64,000 bases of DNA from Pseudomonas syringae CC1557. Its GTDB lineage: Bacteria; Pseudomonadota; Gammaproteobacteria; Pseudomonadales; Pseudomonadaceae. The notes under the pieces are model-generated. The model did no database searches. It was not told the DNA's origin and saw only the letters and a list, made by a program, of their open reading frames with translations. How positions within the stretch are numbered: position 1 is the stretch's first letter; each line of letters opens with the position of its first letter. Of this stretch, positions 1 to 8,938 are shown piece after piece. The position numbers and the translations under genes were made by a program. The stretch spans positions 4,403,501-4,467,500 of the forward strand of contig NZ_CP007014.1 of assembly GCF_000452705.1 (NCBI RefSeq). Direction: 5' to 3'.

Positions 1-370
1 CCTTGCCGTCGGCCGTGACATAAAGGGCAGGCAGGTCACCCAAATGGCCATCTGCGTAAGGGCCGAGGTGTTTGCCGGTCTTGGCTGGGTCGAAGTGCCC
101 GCCTGCGGCCAGCGCTGCAACCTTGACGCCGTCCTTGGTGCCCGCTTCGCAGCTGCCGTTTTCATGCACATGAAAACCATGGATGCCCGCAGGCAGACCG
201 GTCAGTTTCGGGGTAAACAGCAAACCGTATTCGGTTTCGCTGACAGTCACGCTGCCGATGGATTTGGGCGCGCCGTCGGCGCTGACCATATCGATAGGCA
301 CGTCCAGCGATGCCGCCTGCGCACTGATGGAAAAAGCGCCGAGCAGGCCCAGCCATAGATGAGTTTTCAT
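1..370 (-). CDS. sodC: Periplasmic Cu/Zn superoxide dismutase, 3' part cut by window edge
   Basis: The reverse strand from the ATG at 370 reads a signal peptide (MKTHLWLGLLGAFSISAQA, then ASLDV) followed by the Cu/Zn SOD core. The copper ligands are visible in GFHVHENGSCE, whose Cys is the usual disulfide partner, and in the zinc-loop stretch GGHFDPAKTGKHLGPYADGH. About 123 residues are present and the remaining C-terminal third lies beyond base 1. The family converts superoxide to hydrogen peroxide and oxygen in the periplasm. The assignment is safe; only the missing end is unseen. Confidence 0.93.
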   Translation of the reverse strand, partial: MKTHLWLGLLGAFSISAQAASLDVPIDMVSADGAPKSIGSVTVSETEYGLLFTPKLTGLPAGIHGFHVHENGSCEAGTKDGVKVAALAAGGHFDPAKTGKHLGPYADGHLGDLPALYVTADGK

Positions 371-542
371 AGGTTTCGATGCGTCCCTGTTCCGGTAATC
401 AGATTGAACGTCGCCTTGGCAGCGTAAATGGGCGCGCCGCACAACGTCCGCGATGTCACAGGGGATGTGACCACGGCCAGCCGGTTTTTGGTGCAAAAGA
501 ATGCGAGCGAATCGCGAGGGGAATTGATTCAAAACGTCACAA

Positions 543-574
543 CCGGGATGCCGACACAAGTGTCGACACCCCGG
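543..574. other. Imperfect 15-bp inverted repeat between sodC and the dehydrogenase gene
   Basis: Bases 543-557 and 560-574 form a stem with 13 of 15 matches and a 2-base spacer. It lies just downstream of the dehydrogenase stop codon at 601 on the minus strand and upstream of sodC. It has no long T-run, so it may be a weak terminator or an operator. The rest of the 371-600 gap shows nothing else I can name. Confidence 0.4.
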
Positions 575-600
575 CGAAACAGCGACTCAAGAAGCGGGAA

Positions 601-1611
601 TCAGATATCCAGGCAGATCTTGCCGAAGTGCTGATTGGTTTCCTGATACTTGAACGCGGCAACGATGTCGGTCATCGGGAACGAACGGTCCATGACCGGA
701 CGCATGCCGTTGGCGTCGATGGCGCGGATCATGTCCTGTTGCTGGGTGCGGCTGCCGACCAGCACGCCCTGCATGCGCAGTTGCTTGACCAGCGCCGGAA
801 CGAATTCCAGTTGACCGGCGACACCGCTCAGAATGCCGATGACCGAAATGTGGCCGGCCACTCGTGCAGCGTTCATGGAGTGCTGCAGGGTCGATGGGCC
901 GCCGACGTCGATAATATGGTCAACACCGCGCCCGCCGGTCAGCTTGCGGGCAGTCTCACCCCAGTTGCTGTCCTTGCGGTAGTTGATCAGATGGTCAGCA
1001 CCCATGGCCTGCAGACGCTCCAGTTTTTCATCACTGGATGAGGTGGCGATCACCGTAGCGCCTACCATCTTGGCGAACTGCAAGGCGAAGATCGATACGC
1101 CGCCGGTGCCTTGTACCAGCACGGTATCACCGGCTTTCAGCGAGTCATCGACCATCAGTGCGCGCCAGGCAGTAAGGCCCGCAGTGGTCAGGGTAGAGGC
1201 CTCGGCATGGCTGTAGCCCACAGGCGCACGGGTAAACGAAGTTGCGCGGGCAGTGACCTGCTCACGCGCATAGCCATCGACGCCATCCCCGGGCACCGTA
1301 ACAAAGCCTTCAACCAGCGGCTCACCGCTGATCCACTCAGGGAAGAACGTGCTGACCACGGAATCGCCAACCTTGAACTCGCTGACGCCCTCGCCTACGG
1401 CTGTGACAACACCTGCGCCATCGGCCATGGGAATGCGCTTTTCAGTCGGCGCCCACATGCCGGTGACAACGGCGAAGTCATGATAGTTGAGCGAGTTGGC
1501 ATGCAGACGCACGGTGATTTCACCGGCTTTTGGTGCCAGTACGTCGCTTTCGCCAACGCTGACCTGATCGTAGCCGCCGCCGGCCTGCACGTAGATGGTG
1601 GTATTGCTCAT
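601..1611 (-). CDS. Zinc-binding-dehydrogenase-family NAD(P)-dependent oxidoreductase
   Basis: This 336-residue protein has the medium-chain dehydrogenase/quinone oxidoreductase layout: an N-terminal GroES-like domain (about 1-130), then a Rossmann domain beginning near VLVQGTGGVSIFALQFAK, whose glycine-rich GTGGVS loop is the nucleotide-binding site. The clusters of Cys and His ligands of classical zinc alcohol dehydrogenases are absent, which favours a zinc-free quinone-oxidoreductase-like enzyme. The substrate cannot be told from sequence. It lies 57 bp downstream of an ArsR-type regulator gene on the same strand and is probably co-transcribed with it. Confidence 0.85.
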   Translation of the reverse strand: MSNTTIYVQAGGGYDQVSVGESDVLAPKAGEITVRLHANSLNYHDFAVVTGMWAPTEKRIPMADGAGVVTAVGEGVSEFKVGDSVVSTFFPEWISGEPLVEGFVTVPGDGVDGYAREQVTARATSFTRAPVGYSHAEASTLTTAGLTAWRALMVDDSLKAGDTVLVQGTGGVSIFALQFAKMVGATVIATSSSDEKLERLQAMGADHLINYRKDSNWGETARKLTGGRGVDHIIDVGGPSTLQHSMNAARVAGHISVIGILSGVAGQLEFVPALVKQLRMQGVLVGSRTQQQDMIRAIDANGMRPVMDRSFPMTDIVAAFKYQETNQHFGKICLDI

Positions 1612-1668
1612 GATCTATCTCCTATCAATTCAACATTACGCAAAATGACGAAATGTATAACTAAAACG

Positions 1669-1977
1669 TTAGAGCTCTTTCTTGAGCCGATCAGCAAACC
1701 GGTCGATGGCCAGTTCGTCACGACGGAAGTAAGTCCACTTGCCTATTCTGGTCGCCTGAACCAGCCCGGCGCGTTGCAGGATAGCCAGATGCGCAGACGC
1801 GGTGGACGCCGACAGGTTGGCCTTGGCCTGAATGTGCGACACGCACACGCCTATCGCCGGATCACCGTGGTCCTGGGGAGGGAAATGGGCTTGCGGGTCT
1901 TTCAGCCACTCCATGATCAACATGCGAGTGTCATTACCGACCGCTTTGATTTGCTCAAGAATCATGGGGATCAACAT
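1669..1977 (-). CDS. ArsR-family winged-helix transcriptional regulator
   Basis: This is a 102-residue protein, the usual size of ArsR/SmtB repressors. The winged helix covers about residues 40-95, with the recognition region LSASTASAHLAILQRAGLV followed by the wing (TRIGKWTYFRRDE). No Cys metal-binding motif (CXC in helix alpha3) is visible, so it probably belongs to the non-metal branch that senses a small molecule or redox state. It precedes the dehydrogenase gene in the same direction and most likely controls it. The start at 1977 has no strong ribosome site; an alternative ATG lies at 1965. Confidence 0.82.
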   Translation of the reverse strand: MLIPMILEQIKAVGNDTRMLIMEWLKDPQAHFPPQDHGDPAIGVCVSHIQAKANLSASTASAHLAILQRAGLVQATRIGKWTYFRRDELAIDRFADRLKKEL

Positions 1978-2121
1978 TACGCTTTTTTACGAAATGTTCA
2001 ACCCTTTATTTGAAAACTACAGCTGGCACAGCGCTTGATTGCCGCTTCACATCGGCATGCCAAATAACGCACTCTGTCGACACTTATAAAATCAAATGCA
2101 CAGTCGCGAGCACCCCGCCTC

Positions 2122-2910
2122 ATGATCAATCTGAAATACAGCGTAATGACCGCCCTGCTGCTGGGCATGACAGGCATGGCTCAGGCTCAGGAATCAACCT
2201 CGCATCTGGACAAGGTTTTGCAGACAGGCCAATTGGCGGTCTGTACCACGGGCGATTACAAACCCTATACGCTGCTGCGTGAAGACGGTGAATACGAGGG
2301 GATCGACATCACCCTCGCCCGCTCGCTGGCGAAGAGCCTGGGGGTAACCGTGCAGTGGGTGCCTACAACCTGGAAGAACCTGATGCCGGACATGGTGGCC
2401 GGGAAATGCGACATCGGCATGGGCGGTATCTCGGTCAGCCTGGAGCGGCAGAAGAAAGCCTTTTTCAGCAGCACGCTGGACATCGACGGCAAAATCCCGC
2501 TGGTGCGTTGCGAGGATCAAGCCCTGTATGAAACCGTCGAGCAGCTTAACCAGCCTTCCGTGCGCCTGATCGAGCCTGCCGGTGGCACTAATGAGGCGTT
2601 CGCCCGCGCCCATCTGCCGAAAGCATCCCTGGCCTTTCACGACAACAAGACCATCTTTCAGGAGTTGCTGGACAAGAAAGCTGACGTAATGATCACGGAT
2701 GCTTCCGAAGCGCTCTATCAACAGAAGCGCATGCCGGGCCTGTGTGCCGTTAACCCGACCCGCTACATGCAATACGGTGAAAAAGCCTATTTATTGCCAC
2801 GCGACGATGTCGCCTGGAAAGGTTATGTCGATCAGTGGCTGCACCTGAGCAAGGCCACCGGCGAGTATCAGCAGGCGCTGAGCGAGTGGCTGGCAGTACC
2901 CGCCGAATAA
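2122..2910 (+). CDS. pheC: Periplasmic cyclohexadienyl dehydratase-like protein (solute-binding fold)
   Basis: The 262-residue product starts with a signal peptide ending near MAQAQE and has the type-2 periplasmic binding fold of amino-acid-binding proteins. Several stretches (LAVCTTGDYKPYT, MGGISVSLERQKKAFFS, GGTNEAFARA, EKAYLLPRDD, YVDQWLH) match my memory of P. aeruginosa PheC, which turns prephenate or arogenate into phenylpyruvate or phenylalanine in the periplasm. An amino-acid-binding protein is the main alternative, but no ABC permease or ATPase lies nearby. A strong hairpin at 2927-2950 follows the gene. Confidence 0.75.
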   Translation: MINLKYSVMTALLLGMTGMAQAQESTSHLDKVLQTGQLAVCTTGDYKPYTLLREDGEYEGIDITLARSLAKSLGVTVQWVPTTWKNLMPDMVAGKCDIGMGGISVSLERQKKAFFSSTLDIDGKIPLVRCEDQALYETVEQLNQPSVRLIEPAGGTNEAFARAHLPKASLAFHDNKTIFQELLDKKADVMITDASEALYQQKRMPGLCAVNPTRYMQYGEKAYLLPRDDVAWKGYVDQWLHLSKATGEYQQALSEWLAVPAE

Positions 2911-2926
2911 GCTGTTCAAATGAACG

Positions 2927-2950
2927 ACGGGATCGGTAGGCCGATCCCGT
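2927..2950 (+). terminator. 10-bp perfect hairpin after pheC
   Basis: ACGGGATCGG at 2927-2936 and its exact complement at 2941-2950 flank a 4-base loop. There is no T-run, so termination may be weak. The hairpin lies inside the longest possible reading frame of the next gene, which argues for that gene's later ATG at 3025. Confidence 0.5.
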
Positions 2951-3024
2951 TGAGCAATGGTTGCAAGGCGTGTCCGGGTGAAATAGCGTGTTGCAGGATT
3001 ATTCCTGGAAGGCAGACAAAGAGC

Positions 3025-4017
3025 ATGAAGCCCAACAAGCCCATCACCCGCGCATTCTGCGTTGAATTGCAGCAAGAGCTGTCGATTGCCGCTGCCCGAC
3101 GCGAATACTTTTCCCAGGAGCCACCACGCACACGCTTCGAGTTTCTCTGCTCGAACGAGGCCTGTCGGACGCTGGGGGCCAAAGTGACGGGCGTGCGCTA
3201 CGACGTGAAGCCTCAGGACAACCCGACCTTCGTCGCCGCGCACTTCCGTGCCAATCCGCATTACGAGCACCATCCGGGCTGTGAATGGGTGGACGAGGAC
3301 GCAGACGAAAAAAGCCCGGACCCCATCGAAGAAACCGATATCCAGACGCGCCTGCGCAAGGCCAAGCGCAAACTGGATGATTACATCGACGTTTTCGACC
3401 CGACGCTCAAGGAGCCGACCAAGGAAAAGTCCGGCCCGGAAAAGGCAGGCACCCCGGAGCAACGTCCACCCGCTGCCAATCCGCCAATAGAACCTGCCAC
3501 GCCGAAGGTGCCCCGTTTCAGCGAGACCCGCACCAATAACCTGGAACGGTTGGTGGACAGCTATCGCCAGGCCAAAGCAGAACTGTCGCTAGAAGACTTC
3601 AAGCTGCTGAAACTGAAGATTCCCGGCCAGGGTGAAGTCTCCTTACGCTCGTATTTTCGCCATATCAAATACACGCAGCCGGGTGACAACGGCCGCGTCC
3701 TGTTCGGCGGCGGCCTGGTGGAGCAGCGTTACGGGCTGGGGTTCAAGTTCAAGTTCTTCGACCGACTGGAAGGCAAACTGGTGACGCTGTACGTATCACC
3801 CGCGCAAATGCAGGCTTATCGTTCAAGCCGTTACATCAGTGAACTGTTGAGCCATGCGCAAGCGGTGAGATTCTTTACGGTGTACGCGCTGGGTACGCTT
3901 ACTCAAAGCCCGTCGGGCAAGAGCTACAGCCTGGAAGTCGATGACTTGCGGCATCTGGCGATTGTGCTGGGGCCTGCGAAAGAGCCGGCGGAGGAAGAAA
4001 CAGTGCCTGCGCCCTGA
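3025..4017 (+). CDS. Unknown protein with an N-terminal Cys/His cluster
   Basis: I do not recognise the 330-residue product by name. Near residues 35-90 it has CSNEAC, then HFRANPHYEHHPGCEW, so the cysteines and histidines are spaced like a zinc-binding module. The pattern resembles the N-terminal part of CoiA-like proteins, but this is weak. A charged, proline-rich linker follows (about 100-170), then an alpha/beta C-terminal region (FGGGLVEQRYGLGFKFKFFD). It has no signal peptide or membrane segment. The ATG at 3025 is preferred because an upstream in-frame start at 2920 would include the pheC hairpin. Confidence 0.6.
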   Translation: MKPNKPITRAFCVELQQELSIAAARREYFSQEPPRTRFEFLCSNEACRTLGAKVTGVRYDVKPQDNPTFVAAHFRANPHYEHHPGCEWVDEDADEKSPDPIEETDIQTRLRKAKRKLDDYIDVFDPTLKEPTKEKSGPEKAGTPEQRPPAANPPIEPATPKVPRFSETRTNNLERLVDSYRQAKAELSLEDFKLLKLKIPGQGEVSLRSYFRHIKYTQPGDNGRVLFGGGLVEQRYGLGFKFKFFDRLEGKLVTLYVSPAQMQAYRSSRYISELLSHAQAVRFFTVYALGTLTQSPSGKSYSLEVDDLRHLAIVLGPAKEPAEEETVPAP

Positions 4018-4085
4018 AGGGGTGACGCAGAGCATCGGCACGAAGTTACATCTCGTGCCTCACGCTCTGCGCTGAGCCCGTCAGG

Positions 4086-5105
4086 TCAGACCTTGACGAT
4101 CCAGCCTGCTGGTGGCTCGATGTCACCGGCCTGAACGCCGGTCAGTTCCTTGTACAGACGCTGAGTCACCGGGCCGACTTCGGTCTGGCTGTAGAACACA
4201 TGCAGGTTGTCCTGGTAGGAAATTCCGCCGATCGGTGTGATTACCGCCGCAGTGCCGCAAGCGCCCGCTTCCTTGAAGGTATCGAGCTGGTCAATGAACA
4301 CATCGCCCTCTTCGACCGTCAGGCCCAGACGGGATTTAGCCAGTTCGATCAGAGACAGACGCGTGATGCCCGGCAGCACGGATGGCGACTTGGGCGTCAG
4401 GAACACATCGTCCCGAGTGATGGCAAAGAAGTTGGCCGAACCCACTTCCTCGATCTTCGAATGGGTTTGCGGATCAAGGTAGATGCAATCCGCGAAGCTG
4501 TGTTTCTTGGCCTCGGAGCCAGGCATCAGGCTGGCAGCGTAGTTGCCGCCGACCTTGGCAGCGCCGGTACCGTTTGGCGCAGCGCGGTCATAACCGGAAA
4601 TCACGAAGTTGTTCGGCTTCAGGCCGCCCTTGAAATAGGCACCAACCGGAATGCAGAAGATCGAGAAGATAAACTCGGGGGCCGTTCGCACGCCGATGTT
4701 GTCGCCGACACCGATCACAAACGGACGCAAGTACAACGCACCGCCGGAGCCATAAGGCGGGATGAAGCGTTCGTTGGCTTTGACGACCTGCTTGCAGGCC
4801 TCGATGAACACATCAGTTGGCACGTGCGGCATCAACAGCCGAGAACAGCTGCGCTGCATGCGCTCAGCGTTCTGATCAGGACGGAACAGGTTGATCGAAC
4901 CATCTTTGCAGCGATAGGCTTTCAGGCCCTCGAAACACTGCTGACCGTAGTGCAACGCGGTAGACCCCTCGCTGATGTGCAGCGTGTTGTCTTCGGTCAA
5001 CGAACCTTGATCCCAGGCACCGTCGCGCCAGTGAGAGAGGTAACGCTTGTCGGTCTTGATATAGTCGAAACCCAGAGTGTCCCAGTTGATGCTTTCTTGA
5101 CTCAT
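4086..5105 (-). CDS. ilvE: Branched-chain amino-acid aminotransferase
   Basis: The 339-residue fold-type IV PLP enzyme carries out the last step of Leu, Ile and Val synthesis and the first step of their breakdown, with 2-oxoglutarate/glutamate as partner. The PLP lysine sits in GTGAAKVGGNYAASL, and KIEEVGSANFF and the C-terminal ACGTAAVITPIGGISY are typical of the longer BCAT type. The start at 5105 has a GAGGG ribosome site just upstream. A nearer-upstream ATG at 5120 overlaps that site and is unlikely. The gene appears to be monocistronic. Confidence 0.95.
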   Translation of the reverse strand: MSQESINWDTLGFDYIKTDKRYLSHWRDGAWDQGSLTEDNTLHISEGSTALHYGQQCFEGLKAYRCKDGSINLFRPDQNAERMQRSCSRLLMPHVPTDVFIEACKQVVKANERFIPPYGSGGALYLRPFVIGVGDNIGVRTAPEFIFSIFCIPVGAYFKGGLKPNNFVISGYDRAAPNGTGAAKVGGNYAASLMPGSEAKKHSFADCIYLDPQTHSKIEEVGSANFFAITRDDVFLTPKSPSVLPGITRLSLIELAKSRLGLTVEEGDVFIDQLDTFKEAGACGTAAVITPIGGISYQDNLHVFYSQTEVGPVTQRLYKELTGVQAGDIEPPAGWIVKV

Positions 5106-5256
5106 AACGCCCTCTATCATTTTAGCGACTGCCTGGACGAGTCAGGCCAATGCCATATTCTGCCAGATCATTCGGAGCCTGAGGTTTGAAATAATTGCAA
5201 ACTGACATGGCGTTTCTGAAGCAGGCCCAAAGGCAGGCGCGGCATGAGCCCAGTGG

Positions 5257-5898
5257 TCACTGAGTCTGGAGCGGTGGCGATACATGACGCTGGCGGATGT
5301 AGTCAATAAACGCATCCATATCCGAACTGCACAATGTTCGTGCAACGGACTTGACCTCTTCGACGGGCCAGTCCCACCACGCCGCCTGAAGCAGCAACTG
5401 ACGAATATCCTCGTCGAACCGCCAGCGGATGAATTTGCAGGGATTGCCGCCCACCACTGAATAGGGGGCCACGTCCCGAACCACCATTGCACCGGCCGCG
5501 ACAATGGCTCCATGGCCGATGGTGACACCCGACACAATGGTTGCATTGGCACAAATCCAACAGTCGCTACCGATCACCACATCGCCCTTGCTGGGCGCGT
5601 AATCCAGAATATCCGCGACTTGCTCAACCATCGCCGGGAACGGATAAGTCGTAATCCAGTCAGTACGATGCTCACCACCCAGTAGAATTTTTACCCCCTC
5701 CGCGATGGAGGTGTAAGCACCGACCCTGAGCACCGAGTCGTCACCAAAGTCGACAATATCCGGAATACCATAAGTCCCCACGCCTACCTGTGCACGCGGG
5801 TATTTCAACCTGATTTTTTCAGCATGTCTGTCAAGCTTGTCCATTTTGCGCAATTGCTTGCGCACTTTCCTTGTTTTCAGAAGCTCTAAAAATTTCAT
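5257..5898 (-). CDS. CatB-like hexapeptide-repeat O-acetyltransferase
   Basis: The 213-residue protein has left-handed beta-helix hexapeptide repeats (VVIGSDCWICANATIVSGVTIGHGAIVAAGA is split here only in description) and the family ending PYSVVGGNPCKFIRWRF, which places it with xenobiotic/CatB-type acetyltransferases using acetyl-CoA. Its basic N-terminal 35 residues are not part of the helix. It lies 43 bp downstream of a glycosyltransferase gene on the same strand. Together they suggest building or decorating a surface glycan, not drug resistance, though the acceptor is unknown. Confidence 0.82.
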   Translation of the reverse strand: MKFLELLKTRKVRKQLRKMDKLDRHAEKIRLKYPRAQVGVGTYGIPDIVDFGDDSVLRVGAYTSIAEGVKILLGGEHRTDWITTYPFPAMVEQVADILDYAPSKGDVVIGSDCWICANATIVSGVTIGHGAIVAAGAMVVRDVAPYSVVGGNPCKFIRWRFDEDIRQLLLQAAWWDWPVEEVKSVARTLCSSDMDAFIDYIRQRHVSPPLQTQ

Positions 5899-5941
5899 GG
5901 TTACCTTGGATCAGATCAATTTCCGAACAGACTGGACGCGC

Positions 5942-6826
5942 TTACCGATAGCTCAGGAGCAGGCGTTTGCAGCGACGCAAGGTTGTCCGATCGACGTACT
6001 TGAACGGGATAGAGAGCAGCAGGTTCCAGGCGTATCGCTTGTCTGCAACTGCTGCGTATTTCAAAGCCTTGTTGATGAGCACAGTCCGCCCCCGCTGATA
6101 CTCGCGGTGATTGCGGTAAGGCTCGATGCTCTTCAGATCGGCCTCGAGCAGAATCTTGTACTTGCGTGAAAGGTTGTCCGGGTGCCGACGGTAGCGCGTC
6201 ACTACCTCGGGCAGAACATGAATCTCGTAGCCCAGGGAAGTAATTCTCAGCGTCGCCTGAAAATCCTGAACCTTTATTTCCGGATCATAACCATTGGCCT
6301 CTCGCATGGCTTGCATCCGGTAAAGAGCGACTGGCGCCCCGACAACGACTGCACCACGCAGCACATCGTCGAATGTCAGCCGTTCGATGTAGTCGCGCGA
6401 CTGGCATTTGGTCTGGTTACCGTCACAGTCCATGTAACTGACAAGCGCACCGACGCAACCCAATTCGGGATGCTGATCCAGGTACTCGGCACGAATACGC
6501 ACCGAAGAAGGCAGCATGATGTCATCAAGATCCGGAGTGGCGAGGTAGGTACCCTTCGCATAACGGAGCCCATGATTGAGGGCGGCGCTGACGCCTTGAT
6601 TGGCTTGGCGGTAGAGCTGAAAAGGATAGCGCTCCTGCAGCGACTCCAGCATCGCAATGCTGTTGTCAGTGGAGCCATCGTCGATAATGATGACCTCAAA
6701 ATTCTCGTAATCCTGAGCAAAGATGCTATGAATTGCCGCTTCGAGAAAGCGCTCAGCGTTGTAGCAAGGAGCCAGGATGGAAACCAGAGGCTTGGGCTTG
6801 AGAGCCTGACTTGCTGGAAAAGTCAT
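5942..6826 (-). CDS. Family 2 (GT-A) glycosyltransferase
   Basis: From the ATG at 6826 the protein has about 294 residues. It opens with the GT2 pattern LVSILAPCYNAERFLEAAI and EVIIIDDGSTDNS, the nucleotide-sugar site, and continues with NQGVSAALNHG and the metal-binding PDLDD motif. No membrane segments are evident, so it is probably a cytosolic enzyme transferring a sugar to a lipid or glycan acceptor. The frame stays open to 6949, where an ATG directly abuts a GGAGG sequence. That extension is unlike the family, so I chose 6826, which itself lacks a good ribosome site. Confidence 0.82.
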   Translation of the reverse strand: MTFPASQALKPKPLVSILAPCYNAERFLEAAIHSIFAQDYENFEVIIIDDGSTDNSIAMLESLQERYPFQLYRQANQGVSAALNHGLRYAKGTYLATPDLDDIMLPSSVRIRAEYLDQHPELGCVGALVSYMDCDGNQTKCQSRDYIERLTFDDVLRGAVVVGAPVALYRMQAMREANGYDPEIKVQDFQATLRITSLGYEIHVLPEVVTRYRRHPDNLSRKYKILLEADLKSIEPYRNHREYQRGRTVLINKALKYAAVADKRYAWNLLLSIPFKYVDRTTLRRCKRLLLSYR

Positions 6827-7019
6827 AGGTGACTGCCGTAATAAAGATCGGCCCTGAAGGGCGGGAACCAGATACTCACAAGAGATTGTGTAGACAACGG
6901 TACATGATGCTGCAACTGCACACATTTTTCCATGCACCGACTCTTTCATCCTCCAAAGAGGCGTGTATGCAGTATCCCGATAGCCTTCTGCCTCCTCGCT
7001 CGACAGGGTGAATACACAT

Positions 7020-7051
7020 AAAAAAACCCCATTCTTCGCAGAACGGGGTTT
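7020..7051 (-). terminator. Rho-independent terminator of the cyo operon
   Basis: On the minus strand an 11-bp stem (bases 50-40 and 35-25 of the 7000 block, one G-T type mismatch) is followed by a run of T residues at 7026-7020. It lies 23 bp after the cyoE stop codon. Confidence 0.9.
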
Positions 7052-7073
7052 GGGTATTGCGCATCAGGTTGAA

Positions 7074-7961
7074 TCAGAAGGCGTAAGTCACCAACAATTC
7101 TTTTGTCACCTGAAAGTCCACAGACATCATTACGCTCAGTGCGGTGATGGTGAAAATGGAGAACACGAACAGCTTGCGAGCCCAGACTGTATCGTCTACG
7201 GCCTTGTAACCTTTCCAGGCCATGTACAACCAGTACATGCCCATACCCGCCGCGACAGCGAGGTAGTTCAGACCCGCGTAACCGCCTACGGTCAACATCA
7301 GGGTCGCTACAAGGAACGCCAGAATGTAGAGCAGGATGTGACGCTTGGTGACCAGAATGCCGCGCTTGACCGGCAAAACCGGAATCTTCGCTGCACTGTA
7401 GTCGTTGAAACGGAAAATCGCGATCGCATACGAATGCGGCATTTGCCAAAGGCTGAACATCACCAGTAGCGTCAGGGCCGCGAAATCGAAGCTGTTGCTC
7501 ACTGCGCAGTAGCCAATGACCGGAGGCATGGCCCCCGACAGACTACCGACCAGCGTGCCGTGAACGGATCTGCGTTTCAGGTACAGGCTATAGAAACCGA
7601 CGTAGATCACAAACCCGATCACTGCGAATAATGCAGCCAGTGGATTGGCCTCGGTGTACAGCAGGGCAACCCCTGCAACACCCAGTATGGTCGCGTAGAG
7701 CAGGGCCAGCCTCAATGAAACCAGACCCTGCACCAGAACCCGGTTACGGGTCCTTTCCATTCGCTGATCGATATCACGATCGATGCAGTTATTGAACACA
7801 CAACCTGACGCAACGACCAGGGAAGTACCGATGATTGCGGCCAAAAACACGCCGAAGTCGATATTCCCCTTGGAAGCCAGAAAAAAGCCACCTGCCACCG
7901 AAAGCACGTTACCGAAAATGATCCCCGGCTTGGTGATTTGGATAAAGTGCTTCAGTGACAT
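7074..7961 (-). CDS. cyoE: Protohaem IX farnesyltransferase (haem O synthase)
   Basis: The 295-residue UbiA-family membrane prenyltransferase has the family motifs [18 protein letters not shown] (the first Asp-rich diphosphate site) and the later stretch around YSLYLKRRS. Several hydrophobic helices alternate along its length. It attaches a farnesyl group to haem b to give haem O, the cofactor of cytochrome bo3. It is the last gene of the cyoABCDE operon, 10 bp after cyoD, and a strong terminator follows. Confidence 0.96.
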   Translation of the reverse strand: MSLKHFIQITKPGIIFGNVLSVAGGFFLASKGNIDFGVFLAAIIGTSLVVASGCVFNNCIDRDIDQRMERTRNRVLVQGLVSLRLALLYATILGVAGVALLYTEANPLAALFAVIGFVIYVGFYSLYLKRRSVHGTLVGSLSGAMPPVIGYCAVSNSFDFAALTLLVMFSLWQMPHSYAIAIFRFNDYSAAKIPVLPVKRGILVTKRHILLYILAFLVATLMLTVGGYAGLNYLAVAAGMGMYWLYMAWKGYKAVDDTVWARKLFVFSIFTITALSVMMSVDFQVTKELLVTYAF

Positions 7962-7971
7962 CTGGTATTCC

Positions 7972-8304
7972 TCAATGCGCCATCATTTCGCGGTGGACGC
8001 TGAAAATAATCCACAACGACAAGCCGACCAGCAGAACGATAACCATCGTGGTAAAGGCGAAGGCCATCACGTTGTTGCGCTGCACACTCGTGAAATCCAG
8101 GTGCAGGAAGTAATGCAGATGCACCAGGATCTGGATGATCGCGAAGACCAGAACGATCGCAATCGTCATGTCCTTCGGCAACGAAGGCGACATCACCAGA
8201 GCAAACGGAATGGCAGTCAGAATGACCGACAGTACGAAGCCGATGATGTACGACTTGACAGAGCCGTGACTATTGTCTTCAGCGGAGTGATGTGAATTCG
8301 ACAT
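7972..8304 (-). CDS. cyoD: Cytochrome bo3 ubiquinol oxidase subunit IV
   Basis: The 110-residue protein has three predicted membrane helices (about 20-40, 48-68 and 83-103), matching CyoD in size and topology, and the [10 protein letters not shown] segment typical of subunit IV. The family is thought to help assemble the haem-copper core. Its ATG overlaps the cyoC stop codon (TAATG), indicating translational coupling. Confidence 0.94.
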   Translation of the reverse strand: MSNSHHSAEDNSHGSVKSYIIGFVLSVILTAIPFALVMSPSLPKDMTIAIVLVFAIIQILVHLHYFLHLDFTSVQRNNVMAFAFTTMVIVLLVGLSLWIIFSVHREMMAH

Positions 8305-8936
8305 TACAAAGCTCCCATCAGATAGACAACGGTGAACACGCCGATCCAGACAACGTCCAGGAAGTGCCAGAACAGACTCAAGCAGCTCAGACGGGTCTTG
8401 TTGGTGTTGGTCAGGCCCTTTTTCTGGACCTGGAACATCATGATCGTCATCCAGATCAGGCCGCTTGTCACGTGGACGCCGTGCAGGCCGACCAGTGCAA
8501 AGAACGCCGACAGGAAGCCGCTACGGTTAGGGCCGAAGCCCTCTTCGATCAGGTGATGGAACTCATAAACTTCCATGCCGATAAAGGCTGCACCGCACAG
8601 GAAGGTCAGAGCCAGCCAGCCCAGAACCTGGCTTTTCTTGCCCTTGTACAGCGCCAGCATGGCAAAGCCATAAGTAATACTACTGACCAGCAGGAACGCG
8701 GTTTCCACAGCCACGAATGGCAGCAGGAAAATGTCCTGGCCCGACGGGCCGCCCGCGACACTGTTGACCATCACGGCGTACACCGCGAAGAACGAGGCGA
8801 ACAACACGCAGTCGGTCATCAGGTACAGCCAGAAGCCGTAAACCGTCATGCCACCGCTGTCGTGGTGATCGTCATGCCCATGATCATGGTCGTGACCGTG
8901 ATCGTGGGCTCCGGAGTTGATAGCAATATTTGACAT
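8304..8936 (-). CDS. cyoC: Cytochrome bo3 ubiquinol oxidase subunit III
   Basis: The 210-residue protein has the five-helix layout of bo3-type subunit III, with [18 protein letters not shown] sequence (here [17 protein letters not shown]) and [15 protein letters not shown] helices. The first 28 residues are very rich in histidine and aspartate ([16 protein letters not shown]). This cytosolic tail could bind metal ions, but similar tails occur in other pseudomonads. The gene lies between cyoB and cyoD with almost no spacing. Confidence 0.94.
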   Translation of the reverse strand: MSNIAINSGAHDHGHDHDHGHDDHHDSGGMTVYGFWLYLMTDCVLFASFFAVYAVMVNSVAGGPSGQDIFLLPFVAVETAFLLVSSITYGFAMLALYKGKKSQVLGWLALTFLCGAAFIGMEVYEFHHLIEEGFGPNRSGFLSAFFALVGLHGVHVTSGLIWMTIMMFQVQKKGLTNTNKTRLSCLSLFWHFLDVVWIGVFTVVYLMGAL

Positions 8937-8938
8937 AT

